Source: VAZQ01 sp963739175 (GTDB lineage Bacteria; Pseudomonadota; Alphaproteobacteria; Rhizobiales; Xanthobacteraceae). From it: a stretch of 64,000 bases of DNA. Within the stretch, counting starts at the first letter, position 1. Every line of letters begins with the position of its first letter. The position numbers and the translations under genes are program-made. Shown piece after piece: positions 1-8,050 of this stretch. The stretch is from positions 1,550,001 to 1,614,000 of the forward strand of contig CAVTZH010000009.1 in the NCBI GenBank assembly GCA_963739175.1. Direction: 5' to 3'. A model generated the notes under the pieces. The model was not told where the DNA came from, made no database searches, and saw only the letters and a list, made by a program, of their open reading frames with translations.

Positions 1-640
1 ACGGGTAGAGCCGCGTCTTGTTCCACGGCGCGTCGAGCGCGGCGCGCTGGAATTCGATGCGGTCGTGCAGCCGGTACGGGCGGTCGTGCCAGAACTCCAT
101 GACCAAAGGCTTGACCCGATAGCCCGACCAGTAGGGTGGGCGCGGCACGCTCCCGACCGCATATTTCGCCATCGCCAGCGCGATCGCCTTCTCGAACGCC
201 ATGCGGCTCTCGAGCGGCGCCGATTGCTTGCTGGCCCAGGCGCCGATCTGCGCCAGCCGGGCGCGGCTGGCGAAATAGGCATCGGCTTCGGCGGCGTCGA
301 CCGGCTCGACGGTGCCGCGCAGGCGCACCTGCCGGTTGAGCGACTTCCAGTGAAACACCAGCGCGGCTTTGTGATGGCGGTCGAGCTCGCGGCCCTTGGC
401 GCTTTCGAGGTTGGTGTAGAACACGAAGCCGCGCTCGTCGAAGCCCTTGAGCAGCACCATGCGCGCGTTCGGCAGGCCGTCGTCGTCCACCGTCGCGAGC
501 GTCATCGCGCTGGCGTCGGACGGTTCCGAGCGCTGGGCTTCCTCGAACCATCCCGCGAACAGCCGCAATGGCTCGTCGGCTTCGGTGAAATCACCGGAAG
601 TTAACGAATTTGGGTGCTGTATCGGTGATGAGTCGGCCAT
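1..640 (-). CDS. pdxH: Pyridoxamine 5'-phosphate oxidase (3' end at window edge)
   Basis: FMN-dependent oxidase that makes pyridoxal 5'-phosphate in the last step of vitamin B6 synthesis and salvage; cytoplasmic homodimer. The frame opens at an ATG at 640 (MADSSPIQHPNS) and stays open to base 1. It shows the family core RMVLLKGFDERGFVFYTN, then SLNRQVRLRGTVEPV and the C-terminal EFWHDRPYRLHDR. The last codons read R-L-Y-P, close to the usual PdxH end R-L-x-P, so probably only the stop codon lies outside the window. About 213 residues, normal for the family. It is divergent from the lipoprotein gene at 726. Function is assigned from sequence recognition. Confidence 0.95.
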   Translation of the reverse strand, partial: MADSSPIQHPNSLTSGDFTEADEPLRLFAGWFEEAQRSEPSDASAMTLATVDDDGLPNARMVLLKGFDERGFVFYTNLESAKGRELDRHHKAALVFHWKSLNRQVRLRGTVEPVDAAEADAYFASRARLAQIGAWASKQSAPLESRMAFEKAIALAMAKYAVGSVPRPPYWSGYRVKPLVMEFWHDRPYRLHDRIEFQRAALDAPWNKTRLYP

Positions 641-725
641 TCCGGAGTACCAGTAGGTGCTTTGTTCCTGGTTGCGGCAGTGCCGTTATAAAGGAAGCGC
701 CTTCGCCCGGCCATGCCGCCGCCCG

Positions 726-1173
726 ATGCGGTTGCTGACGGCCTGGGGCGCGGCGCTGTCGCTTGCGTTCGTTGCGGGCGGCTGCAGCTACCGGCTGGAA
801 CTCGATGTTCACGCGCAAGCGTGACGCCGGTGTGGAGACCACCAGCGTTGTCGCCCCGACGACCTCGCCACGGCCGCAAACCGTCGCCGCCATGCCCCAC
901 GATGGCGATCTCGCCGCCGCCCGGGTGGCGGTGAGCGAGGCGCTCGGCAAGAGCGGACGCGACGCCAGCGTTCCCTGGGAAGATTCCACCACCGGCGCGC
1001 GCGGCACCGTCACGCCGCTGTCGAACGCCTACAGCCTGGACGGCACCACCTGCCGCGACTTCCTGGCCAGCTACGTCCGCAACGGCACGGAGTCGTGGCT
1101 GCAGGGTGAAGCCTGCCGCGGCGTCCAGGGCCGCTGGGAGGTCCGCCAGATGCGGCCGTGGCGGCGGACCTAA
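726..1173 (+). CDS. RT0821/Lpp0805-family surface lipoprotein (frame interrupted)
   Basis: Small outer-surface lipoprotein of unknown role, common in Hyphomicrobiales and Rickettsiales. The ATG at 726 opens a lipoprotein signal peptide ending in the lipobox VAGGC at about residues 17-21, followed by SYRLE. That frame stops soon after. The rest of the protein lies in the next frame from about 802 (SMFTRKRDAGVETTS) through the family core GTVTPLSNAYSLDGTTCRDF to a stop at 1171-1173. Removing one of the two A bases at 799-800 gives a continuous C-S-Y-R-L-D-S-M-F, so one extra base explains the break. It may be a sequencing error or a recent mutation. If real, the product would stop after about 32 residues. 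Confidence 0.8.
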
Positions 1174-1283
1174 GGTCCGATCCATCAATATGTTGCGCGC
1201 CGCCGCGCTGCTCCCCACATTTACGCCATGAACGGACGGCTGGGGGCCAATACCCGCCATGGAGAGGCTAAGAGGGCTTAACG

Positions 1284-2294
1284 ATGCGCGACCCCTATAG
1301 CGTCTTGGGGGTGTCCAAGGGCGCCAGCGCCGCGGACATCAAGAGCGCGTATCGCAAGCTCGCCAAGAAGCTTCACCCCGACGCCAACAAGTCCGATCCC
1401 AAGGCGGCCTCGCGCTTTTCCGAGCTGAATGCCGCCTATGAGATCGTCGGCGACGACGACAAGCGCAAAGCCTTCGACCGCGGCGAGATCGACGCCGAGG
1501 GCAAGCCACGCTTCCAGGGCTTCGAAGGGTTTGGCGCCGGCCCGCGCGGCGGCGCCGGCGGCCCGTTCGGCGGTCAGGAAGGCGCGTTCGAAACCTTCAC
1601 CTGGGGCCCGGAAGGCATGCAGCGCTCGAGCGGGCGCGGCGGCGGCCGTGGCGGTGGCGGCTTCGAGGATGTGCTGCGCGACATGCTCGGCGGCGCTGCG
1701 CGTGGGCGGCGCGGCGGAGGCGGCGGTGGTGGCGACTTCCAGTTCGAGGAAGAGGAATACGCGCCGCCCGCCGGCCGCGACATCACCGCGACCGCGACCA
1801 TCACGCTCGAGGAGGCGGCCAAGGGCACGACCCGGCGCGTGCAGCTGCCGAACGGCAAGGAGCTCGAGGTGAAGGTGCCCCCCGGGCTCACCGACGGCCA
1901 GCAGATCCGGCTGAAGGGGCAGGGGCTCGCCATGGCCGGCGGCAAGGCCGGCGACGTGCTGATCACGGTGTCGATCGCGCCGCATCATCTGTTCGAGCGC
2001 GACGGCAATGACTTGCGCATCGAGCTTCCCATCACGCTCTACGAAGCGGTGCTGGGCGCCAAGGTGCGGGTGCCGACGCTCGACGGCGCGGTCGAGCTTT
2101 CGATCCCGCCCAACACCAGCTCGGGCCGCACGTTCCGGCTCAAGGGCAAAGGCTTTCCCGCCAAGAGCGGCGCCGGCGATCTGATGGCGACGGTGCGTAT
2201 CGTGCTGCCGGAAGGCAGCGACCAGTCGCTCGAAGAGCTGATGAAGTCGTGGCAGGAGCTCAAGCCCTACGATCCGCGCAAGGGCATGGGCTGA
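1284..2294 (+). CDS. DnaJ-class co-chaperone (CbpA-like, no zinc finger)
   Basis: J-domain co-chaperone that would stimulate the ATPase of DnaK and hand over unfolded substrates. The J domain is residues 1-70 (DPYSVLGVSKGASAADIKSA) with the HPD tripeptide in KKLHPDANK. A Gly/Phe/Arg-rich linker follows at about 75-155, with runs of glycine. The C-terminal substrate-binding DnaJ_C domains run from about 160 (GRDITATATITLEEA) to 330. The CxxCxGxG zinc repeats of true DnaJ are absent, so this is the CbpA type. Length 336 aa is normal. A purine-rich stretch (ggagaggctaagaggg) precedes the ATG. Confidence 0.93.
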   Translation: MRDPYSVLGVSKGASAADIKSAYRKLAKKLHPDANKSDPKAASRFSELNAAYEIVGDDDKRKAFDRGEIDAEGKPRFQGFEGFGAGPRGGAGGPFGGQEGAFETFTWGPEGMQRSSGRGGGRGGGGFEDVLRDMLGGAARGRRGGGGGGGDFQFEEEEYAPPAGRDITATATITLEEAAKGTTRRVQLPNGKELEVKVPPGLTDGQQIRLKGQGLAMAGGKAGDVLITVSIAPHHLFERDGNDLRIELPITLYEAVLGAKVRVPTLDGAVELSIPPNTSSGRTFRLKGKGFPAKSGAGDLMATVRIVLPEGSDQSLEELMKSWQELKPYDPRKGMG

Positions 2295-2302
2295 GCGGGG
2301 CC

Positions 2303-2596
2303 CTAGCGCACAAGATTGCGCGTGATGTTGCGTTTGCCGTGTAGAACTCGCAACACCATGACTTCGTTATCCGCGTAGTCATAGACGATGATGTAGGGCA
2401 GCACGACTGCAATCCGCGTTGAAGGCCCGAGCAGTGGCCGCGGCGGACCCGCGGCTGGAATGGCGGCAAGACGGCGATACGCTGCCTTGAAAGCGGCAGC
2501 ATAACGGGTCGCTACGCGCAACCCGGCTCGGTCATGAAGATCGTTGAGAATTCGTCTGAGATCGAGTTTTGCCGGCTCGGTGACAAAACGCGCCAT
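2303..2596 (-). CDS. parE: ParE/RelE-superfamily toxin
   Basis: Toxin of a type II toxin-antitoxin pair; ParE relatives inhibit DNA gyrase and RelE relatives cleave mRNA, and sequence alone does not fully separate them. The 97-residue protein has the ParE fold marks: an N-terminal helical hairpin (DLRRILNDLHDRAGLRVA), then strands ending in LPYIIVYDYADNEVMVLRVL and HGKR near the C-terminus. Its start overlaps the antitoxin stop (ATGA type), so the two are translationally coupled. The order antitoxin then toxin is that of parDE. Confidence 0.88.
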   Translation of the reverse strand: MARFVTEPAKLDLRRILNDLHDRAGLRVATRYAAAFKAAYRRLAAIPAAGPPRPLLGPSTRIAVVLPYIIVYDYADNEVMVLRVLHGKRNITRNLVR

Positions 2597-2844
2597 CAGC
2601 GCTTCAATGAGGCGAGATGTGCGTCGATGTCGGCGATCGCATCGTCAAGGTTCACGGATTCTCCGCGGGCTGCTGCTGCTCGCGCTTCATCGATGTCAGG
2701 CTTCGCCCAGGCGAGGTCGTCCTGATCAATGGCCATGAGGTCAGCCACTGCGATGGCCACGGCGTCGTCGACCGAATCGAAATGGCCCGCCGCAACCTGC
2801 GCTTCAAGCCACGCCTGCTGTTCAGTAGGAAGTCGGATATTCAT
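2596..2844 (-). CDS. parD: ParD-like antitoxin
   Basis: 82-residue antitoxin that would bind and neutralise the ParE-type toxin and repress the operon. The N-terminus MNIRLPTEQQAWLEAQVAAG fits a ribbon-helix-helix DNA-binding dimer, followed by FDSVDDAVAIAVADL. The acidic C-terminal half (DEARAAAARGESVNLDDAI) is the likely toxin-wrapping segment. It precedes and overlaps the toxin gene. No clear operator was recognised in the region upstream (2845-2900). Confidence 0.87.
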   Translation of the reverse strand: MNIRLPTEQQAWLEAQVAAGHFDSVDDAVAIAVADLMAIDQDDLAWAKPDIDEARAAAARGESVNLDDAIADIDAHLASLKR

Positions 2845-3035
2845 GTCAGGATTTTAGACGACCTGCGCCTGCTCTGGCAACATAAGCGGTCTAACTTCGA
2901 TCGGGCCAAATCTTGATCTGCGATTTCGCAAATCGCCCCGATGTGCTGGAAATGCTTCGATTCACAGAGCGTTGATCCCAAATCGCAATCGATGCGGAAC
3001 GCATGGGTTCGGCCAGCGTTTAACATCCTGAACAA

Positions 3036-3757
3036 ATGTTTGGGTGCAAAATGCCTGGTTCCCCGGTCCCCATCTATCTCGGCTGCGCCGGCTTGATCGT
3101 CGGCAGCCTCGGTCTCGGCGCGCAGCATATGCTGGGCGGAAATTCCGTCTCGGCCACAAACACGACGGAACAACCGTTGTTCGCGCGCTCCGTTGAAGAA
3201 GCATCGCTGCCGGCAACTGGTTGGCCGTCGCAGAATGTCAGCGTCGCGCACTATGAGCCGATGGTGGAGCTCCTGACGACACCGGCGCGGTCGACGCAGC
3301 CGCGCCGCGGCCGGCGGCCGCCGCACAGCCGGAGAGCCCGCCGATGGCGCAACAGCCGCAGCAGGAACCGCGCGCCGCGCCGCGCGAAATCGTGCGTGAT
3401 CTTTCACAACCGCAGGGCAGGCAGTCACGCCGTGCAAGAGACACGCGTGAGACGGCGGCGTCGACGGAACAGGCCGATCCACGCGAGGCGCGGACGCAGG
3501 AGCGGCAACGCAACGCCGCACAAGCCGAGACCGACAAACGTGACGGTGGGTCGCGCCGATCCGAACGCCGTTACCGCGATCGGGATGACGCCGAGGCCGT
3601 GGACATGCGGTCGCGCCCGGACCGCCGCCAGCGCGACGGCGAACGCGTTGTCGTCCGCGAGGAAATCCGCGAGCCGGAGCAGCGTGTCGTGCGCGGGCCG
3701 GAACAGCGCGACGGCGGATTCAGCCCGTTCCGCCTGTTCGGCATCTTCGATCGCTGA
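3036..3757 (+). CDS. Arg-rich hypothetical protein with N-terminal membrane segment (frame interrupted)
   Basis: Not recognised by function. The N-terminal part, in the frame of the ATG at 3036 (or 3051), has one hydrophobic segment (PVPIYLGCAGLIVGSLGLGA) and continues to about HYEPMVELL. From about 3278 the coding potential moves to another frame (DDTGAVDAAAPRPAA) and runs through a very charged, Arg/Glu/Gln-rich, probably disordered tail to FSPFRLFGIFDR at 3757. Adding one C near 3275 would join the parts as E-L-L-D-D-T-G-A, so a one-base deletion is the likely cause. It looks like a single-pass membrane protein with a disordered soluble tail. It ends 5 bp from the converging anti-sigma gene. 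Confidence 0.6.
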
Positions 3758-3762
3758 GCGAC

Positions 3763-4572
3763 TTACGATCCCTTCCGCTTCGAGACCAGCGGGAACGCCG
3801 CGCCGCGGGCGGGCGGGTTCTCCATCTGCTCGTAGGCAGTCTGCGCGATCTTGGCGAGCCGGTCGCGGTCGTCGGGCCCGCTCACCACATAGCCGATCTC
3901 GCTCTCGACCCAGTGCATGGCCGCGACCTCGCCGCCGGACTGATAGCGCAACGCCATGCGCAGCTTCTTCGATTTCGAGCAGTAGATGGTGAAGCGCTCG
4001 CCGTTCGGGCTCTCGTACATGAACAGCGCCGCCGGTCCGATCGGCCCCGGCAGCAGCCGGCCGCCGAGGAGCGTGAGCGAGTATTCCTTCAGGTCCGGAA
4101 CCCGCAACGTGGTGCCGACCCGCTTTGACAGCCACGGGATCAGATGCTGCTCGGCCGCGCGCACCTCGATCGGATGGCGCACCTCGGCGGTGAAGAGCTT
4201 ATGCGCGCTCAGCGCCTCGGCGGTGATGATCTCGACCGAGGTCGGCGCCGGCGTCGATGCGGCATGCCCGACCCAGCCGGCAACGCCACCAAGCGTGGCC
4301 GCGAGGACCGCCGCGGCCGCGATCGCGCGCCAGGGTACCTGCGGCCGCGTGAGCTTGGCGAGGTCGAACCGTGCCGGCACCGGCTCGTCGGCCACCGCGC
4401 CGTAGCGGCCGCGCACGACTTCCGCCAGCGCGCGCCATTCCGCGACCCGCGCGGCGTCATCGGGATGAGTGGCAAGCCAGGCTTCGACGGCGCCCTTGCG
4501 GTCGGCCGGAAGCATGCCGTCGACATAGGCATGGAGTTCGTCGGCGGTCACGGGTGAATCACGATCGGTCAT
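3763..4572 (-). CDS. Membrane-bound anti-sigma factor
   Basis: Likely regulator of the ECF sigma factor encoded just upstream. The N-terminal cytoplasmic domain (MTDRDSPVTADELHAYVDG, then LPADRKGAVEAWLATHPDDA) resembles anti-sigma domains of the RsiW type but lacks the His-Cys-Cys zinc motif. One transmembrane segment follows at about residues 85-105 (AIAAAAVLAATLGGVAGWVG), then a periplasmic domain of about 160 residues. The start at 4572 is preferred because the family begins with T-D-x-x-x-x-x-x-x-E-L-H-A-Y-V-D-G; an ATG 15 nt upstream is also possible. It lies 75 bp after the sigma gene on the same strand, as expected for a sigma / anti-sigma operon. Confidence 0.85.
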   Translation of the reverse strand: MTDRDSPVTADELHAYVDGMLPADRKGAVEAWLATHPDDAARVAEWRALAEVVRGRYGAVADEPVPARFDLAKLTRPQVPWRAIAAAAVLAATLGGVAGWVGHAASTPAPTSVEIITAEALSAHKLFTAEVRHPIEVRAAEQHLIPWLSKRVGTTLRVPDLKEYSLTLLGGRLLPGPIGPAALFMYESPNGERFTIYCSKSKKLRMALRYQSGGEVAAMHWVESEIGYVVSGPDDRDRLAKIAQTAYEQMENPPARGAAFPLVSKRKGS

Positions 4573-4647
4573 GGTGATGTCCCTCAACTCTTTCTCGTTC
4601 CGGTTTTTCTCGCTTCGGCTTGTTCAACGGACACATGTCGCCACCAC

Positions 4648-5139
4648 TCACTTCACGCGGCGCAGCGAAGGGCGCGCGCCGTCGAGATAGGATTTGATCT
4701 GGATGCGGGCGCGCGCGAGCCGCGACATCACGGTGCCGATCGGCACGCCCTGGATTTCGGCAACTTCGCGATAGGTCAATCCTTCGAGCACGACCAAGAG
4801 CAACGCGATGCGCTGGTCTTCCACCAGCGAGGCGAGCGCGCGCTCGATGTCGCGCCCGCCGGCCTCCGGCCCCGACGAGTCGGGCGCGTCGTTGTCCTCG
4901 ATCGACGTATGCGCCGGCCGGCGCGCCAGCGAGCGCAGCCGGTTGCGATTGAGGTTGGTCAGGATCGTATAGAGCCAACTTCGTACGTCTCCGCCATGAA
5001 ACAGGTGCTCCGAACGCAAGGCCCGCACCAGGGTGTCCTGCACCAGGTCGTCGGCGAGCTCGGCGTCGCGAGTCAGTGCGCGCGCATAGCGCCGCAGTGC
5101 CGGTATCGCCGCTTCGACGCTCGGCCGGAATCCGCTCAC
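4648..5139 (-). CDS. ECF-family RNA polymerase sigma factor
   Basis: Extracytoplasmic-function sigma factor of about 163 residues. Region 2 is RALTRDAELADDLVQDTLVR followed by WLYTILTNLNRNRLR. Region 4 is LLVVLEGLTYREVAEIQGVP and IGTVMSRLARAR, the DNA-binding helix-turn-helix. The frame stays open further upstream to 5259, but a GTG at 5139 has a strong ribosome-binding site (ggagaggg) and gives the normal family length, so it is preferred. The anti-sigma gene follows. It is divergent from fabI; no operator was recognised. The stress signal is unknown. Confidence 0.9.
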   Translation of the reverse strand: MSGFRPSVEAAIPALRRYARALTRDAELADDLVQDTLVRALRSEHLFHGGDVRSWLYTILTNLNRNRLRSLARRPAHTSIEDNDAPDSSGPEAGGRDIERALASLVEDQRIALLLVVLEGLTYREVAEIQGVPIGTVMSRLARARIQIKSYLDGARPSLRRVK

Positions 5140-5363
5140 TCGCCCTCTCCACACCACAGCCGCGGCACTCGTGGCCGGACGCTTAACGCCATTCGGTCCG
5201 TCGCCGCAACCGCAGAATGGTAGCCCATCTGCCGGGCGTCTGCGCGCCTGGTCGCCCACACCGATGCGCCTTCAGCCGCGCTCGGGGAGCCCGATAGAAC
5301 AAACACTTGCATGGCGCGGCTATTCCCGCACGCGAAGCGGCCGGATTCGGCCGGCTGCTTGAA

Positions 5364-5399
5364 GGCCCTATGACCCTATGCCATAGCCATAGGAGGCCG
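5364..5399. repeat. Inverted repeat upstream of fabI
   Basis: Imperfect palindrome made of ctatg / catag units flanked by ggcc arms, in the divergent region between the sigma factor gene and fabI, 27-62 bp before the fabI ATG. It could form a hairpin in the fabI leader or be a protein-binding site. Nothing in the sequence decides between these. Confidence 0.45.
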
Positions 5400-5425
5400 C
5401 TCCTCCGGGGCGGAGCGAGGAACAG

Positions 5426-6241
5426 ATGGACGCGTCCGGTCTCATGCGCGGCAAGCGCGGCCTGGTGATGGGGGTTGCCAACAACCGCTCGATCGCCTGG
5501 GGCATCGCCAAATCCTGCCGGGCGCATGGCGCCGAGCTCGCCTTCACCTATCAGGGCGATTCGCTGCAGAAGCGGGTCGAGCCGCTGGCCGAGGAGCTCG
5601 GCGGGATCGTCGTCGGCCATTGCGACGTCACCGACCCCGCGACCATCGACGCGGTCTTCGGCGAGATCGCGTCGCGCTGGGGCAGCCTCGATTTCGTCGT
5701 GCATTGCATTGCGTTTTCCGACCGCGAGCAGCTCACCGGCCGCTATGTCGAGTGCACGGCGGAGAACTTCTCGCGCACGCTCTTGATCAGCTGCTACTCG
5801 TTCACGGCGATCGCGCAGCGCGCCGAGAAGCTGATGCCGAACGGCGGCTCGCTGCTGACGCTCACCTATTACGGCGCCGAGAAGTGGATGCCGCACTACA
5901 ACGTCATGGGCGTCGCCAAGGCCGCGCTCGAGGCGTCGGTGCGCTATCTCGCCGCCGACCTCGGCGAGAAGAACATCCGCGTCAATGCGCTGTCGGCCGG
6001 CCCGATCCGCACCTTGGCGGCCGCCGGCATCGGCGACTTCCGCTACATCCTCAAATGGAACGAATTGAATTCGCCGTTGCGGCGGACCGTGACCATCGAG
6101 GAGGTCGGCGACGCGGCGCTCTATTTCCTCTCCGATCTCGCGCGCGGCGTGACCGGCGAAGTGCATCACGTCGACGCCGGATATCACATCGTCGGCATGA
6201 AGCATCCCGACGCGCCCGACATCAGCGTCGCCAAGGACTGA
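5426..6241 (+). CDS. fabI: Enoyl-[acyl-carrier-protein] reductase (NADH)
   Basis: Short-chain dehydrogenase that reduces trans-2-enoyl-ACP in the last step of each type II fatty-acid elongation cycle. The 271-residue protein shows the FabI NAD site GVANNRSIAWGIAKSC (a family variant of the Rossmann glycine motif) and the catalytic Tyr-x6-Lys (LTYYGAEKWMPHYNVMGVAK: Y-N-V-M-G-V-A-K). It also has the NALSAGPIRTLAAAGI loop and the C-terminal GVTGEVHHVDAGYHIVGM. The ribosome-binding site gaggaa lies before the ATG. The stop overlaps the start region of the downstream phosphatase, so the two are likely cotranscribed. Confidence 0.97.
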   Translation: MDASGLMRGKRGLVMGVANNRSIAWGIAKSCRAHGAELAFTYQGDSLQKRVEPLAEELGGIVVGHCDVTDPATIDAVFGEIASRWGSLDFVVHCIAFSDREQLTGRYVECTAENFSRTLLISCYSFTAIAQRAEKLMPNGGSLLTLTYYGAEKWMPHYNVMGVAKAALEASVRYLAADLGEKNIRVNALSAGPIRTLAAAGIGDFRYILKWNELNSPLRRTVTIEEVGDAALYFLSDLARGVTGEVHHVDAGYHIVGMKHPDAPDISVAKD

Positions 6242-6242
6242 T

Positions 6243-6842
6243 GTGTCGCGCCCCACACTCTATTACGTTCGTCACGGGCTGACCGACTGGAACATCGAGG
6301 GCCGGTTGCAGGGTGGGCGCGACACCCCGCTCAACGAACGCGGGCGTGGCCAGGCAGCGCGTTGCGCCGAGATCCTGCACGATTTGTTCGAACGCGACGG
6401 ACGCGCCGCTGCCGACTTCCACTACGTGTCGAGTCCTCTGGTGCGTGCGAGCGAAACCATGGACATCGTCCGCAAGGGGCTCGGCCTTCCGCCTGGCGAA
6501 TATGCGCGCGATCCGCGGCTCAAGGAGATCGCGTTCGGCGATTGGGAAGGGCTCACCTATCTCGACGTGCTCAAGCGCGACCGCCACGTCGTGGAGCAGC
6601 GGGAGTCGAGCAAGTGGCTGTTCCGTCCGCCCGGCGGCGAAACCTATGAAGAGGTCGCGCGCCGGGTCGGCGAATGGTACGCGACCCTCGACCGCGACAC
6701 GGTGGTGACCGCGCATGGCGGCACCGCGCGGGCGCTGGTCGGGCATCTCGGCATTGCCGCGCCCGAGGACGCCGCGCACCAGCCGATCGAGCAGGGCTGT
6801 GTTTACCTTTTCGGGGACAAGCAGCTCACGCGCTACGCCTGA
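6243..6842 (+). CDS. Histidine phosphatase family protein
   Basis: Phosphoglycerate-mutase-like phosphatase, 199 aa, cytoplasmic. The catalytic RHG motif is near the N-terminus (LYYVRHGLTDWNIEGRLQGG). The second active-site histidine is in VVTAHGGTARALVGHL, and the intermediate acid is in EIAFGDWEGLTY. The start is a GTG at 6243 directly after the fabI stop, with no better ATG. The substrate cannot be read from the sequence; the neighbourhood (fabI before, aroC after) suggests a housekeeping operon and not a specific substrate. Confidence 0.9.
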   Translation: MSRPTLYYVRHGLTDWNIEGRLQGGRDTPLNERGRGQAARCAEILHDLFERDGRAAADFHYVSSPLVRASETMDIVRKGLGLPPGEYARDPRLKEIAFGDWEGLTYLDVLKRDRHVVEQRESSKWLFRPPGGETYEEVARRVGEWYATLDRDTVVTAHGGTARALVGHLGIAAPEDAAHQPIEQGCVYLFGDKQLTRYA

Positions 6843-6914
6843 CGTTTCACCCATTTGACCGCGGCCCGCCGCGGGGCTACCACCACGGCGCAGCCGTGGA
6901 ATCTGTGGAATCCC

Positions 6915-8039
6915 ATGTCGTTCAATACGTTCGGCCATCTGTTCCGGGTCACGACCTTTGGCGAGAGCCACGGGCCCGCGATCGGCTGCGTGGTCGACGG
7001 CTGCCCGCCCGGCATCCCGCTGACCGAGGCCGACATCCAGCCCTTTCTCGACAAGCGCCGGCCGGGGCAGTCGCGCTTCACCACCCAGCGGGCGGAGCCT
7101 GACCAGGTGCGGATCCTGTCCGGCGTGTTCAAGGACGAGCGCATGGGCGCGCAGGTCACCACCGGCACGCCGATCGGATTGCTGATCGACAATGTCGACC
7201 AGCGCTCGAAGGACTACTCGGACATCCGCGACAAATACCGGCCCGGCCACGCCGACTTCGCCTATGACGTGAAGTACGGGCTGCGCGACTATCGCGGCGG
7301 CGGCCGCCAGTCGGCGCGCGAGACCGCGACGCGCGTTGCCGCCGGCGCCATCGCGCGCAAGATCGTGCCCGGCATGACGGTGCGCGCCGCGCTGATCCAG
7401 ATGGGCACGGAAAAGATCGACCGCGCGCGCTGGGACTGGGCCGAGGTCGAGCGCAATCCGTTCTTCTGCCCGGACGCGCAGAAGGCGAAGTTCTTCGAGA
7501 GCTATCTCGACGGCATCCGCAAGAAGGGCTCGTCGGTCGGCGCGGTGATCGAGGTGGTGGCCGAAGGCGTGCCCGCCGGTCTCGGCGCGCCGGTCTACGG
7601 CAAGCTCGACGGCGACCTCGCGGCCGCGATGATGGGCATCAATGCGGTGAAGGGCGTCGAGATCGGCGCCGGCATGGGCGCGGCCGCGCTCACCGGCGAG
7701 GAGAACGGCGACGAGATGCGGATGGGCAACGACGGCAAGCCGATGTTCCTCTCGAACCACGCCGGCGGCATCCTCGGCGGCATCTCGACCGGACAGCCGA
7801 TCGTCGTGCGCTTCGCGGTCAAGCCGACCTCGTCGATCCTCACGCCGCGCCGCACCGTCGATCGCCACGGCAATGAGACCGAGATCTCAACCAAGGGCCG
7901 CCACGATCCTTGCGTCGGCATCCGCGCGGTGCCGATCGGCGAGGCGATGATGGCGTGCGTGGTGGCGGATCATTATCTGCGGCAGCGCGGACAGGTCGGC
8001 GAAAGCCCGGCCTGGCCATTCGCGAAGCCGCGCAGCTAA
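6915..8039 (+). CDS. aroC: Chorismate synthase
   Basis: Converts 5-enolpyruvylshikimate 3-phosphate to chorismate with reduced FMN, the last step of the shikimate pathway. Family signatures are clear: FRVTTFGESHGPAIGCVVDG at the N-terminus, GKYRPGHAD-type segment RDKYRPGHADFAYDVKYG, GGGRQSARETATRVAAGA, and SNHAGGILGGISTG near residue 280. The frame is open upstream of the first family residue, but the ATG at 6915 (MSFNTFGHLFR) matches known starts. Length 374 aa is slightly above usual because of a short C-terminal tail. The stop is 11 nt from the ribB start, so the two are probably cotranscribed. Confidence 0.97.
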   Translation: MSFNTFGHLFRVTTFGESHGPAIGCVVDGCPPGIPLTEADIQPFLDKRRPGQSRFTTQRAEPDQVRILSGVFKDERMGAQVTTGTPIGLLIDNVDQRSKDYSDIRDKYRPGHADFAYDVKYGLRDYRGGGRQSARETATRVAAGAIARKIVPGMTVRAALIQMGTEKIDRARWDWAEVERNPFFCPDAQKAKFFESYLDGIRKKGSSVGAVIEVVAEGVPAGLGAPVYGKLDGDLAAAMMGINAVKGVEIGAGMGAAALTGEENGDEMRMGNDGKPMFLSNHAGGILGGISTGQPIVVRFAVKPTSSILTPRRTVDRHGNETEISTKGRHDPCVGIRAVPIGEAMMACVVADHYLRQRGQVGESPAWPFAKPRS

Positions 8040-8050
8040 GGAAGACCTTC

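Noticed and set aside
5183..6256. Long minus-strand frame antisense to fabI
   Set aside because: It mirrors fabI codon by codon, with a Asp/Arg/Gly/His-rich composition typical of antisense frames, and has no family match by eye.
6222..7868. 548-residue minus-strand frame across the phosphatase and aroC genes
   Set aside because: Antisense shadow of two clear genes; no start signal or recognisable motif.
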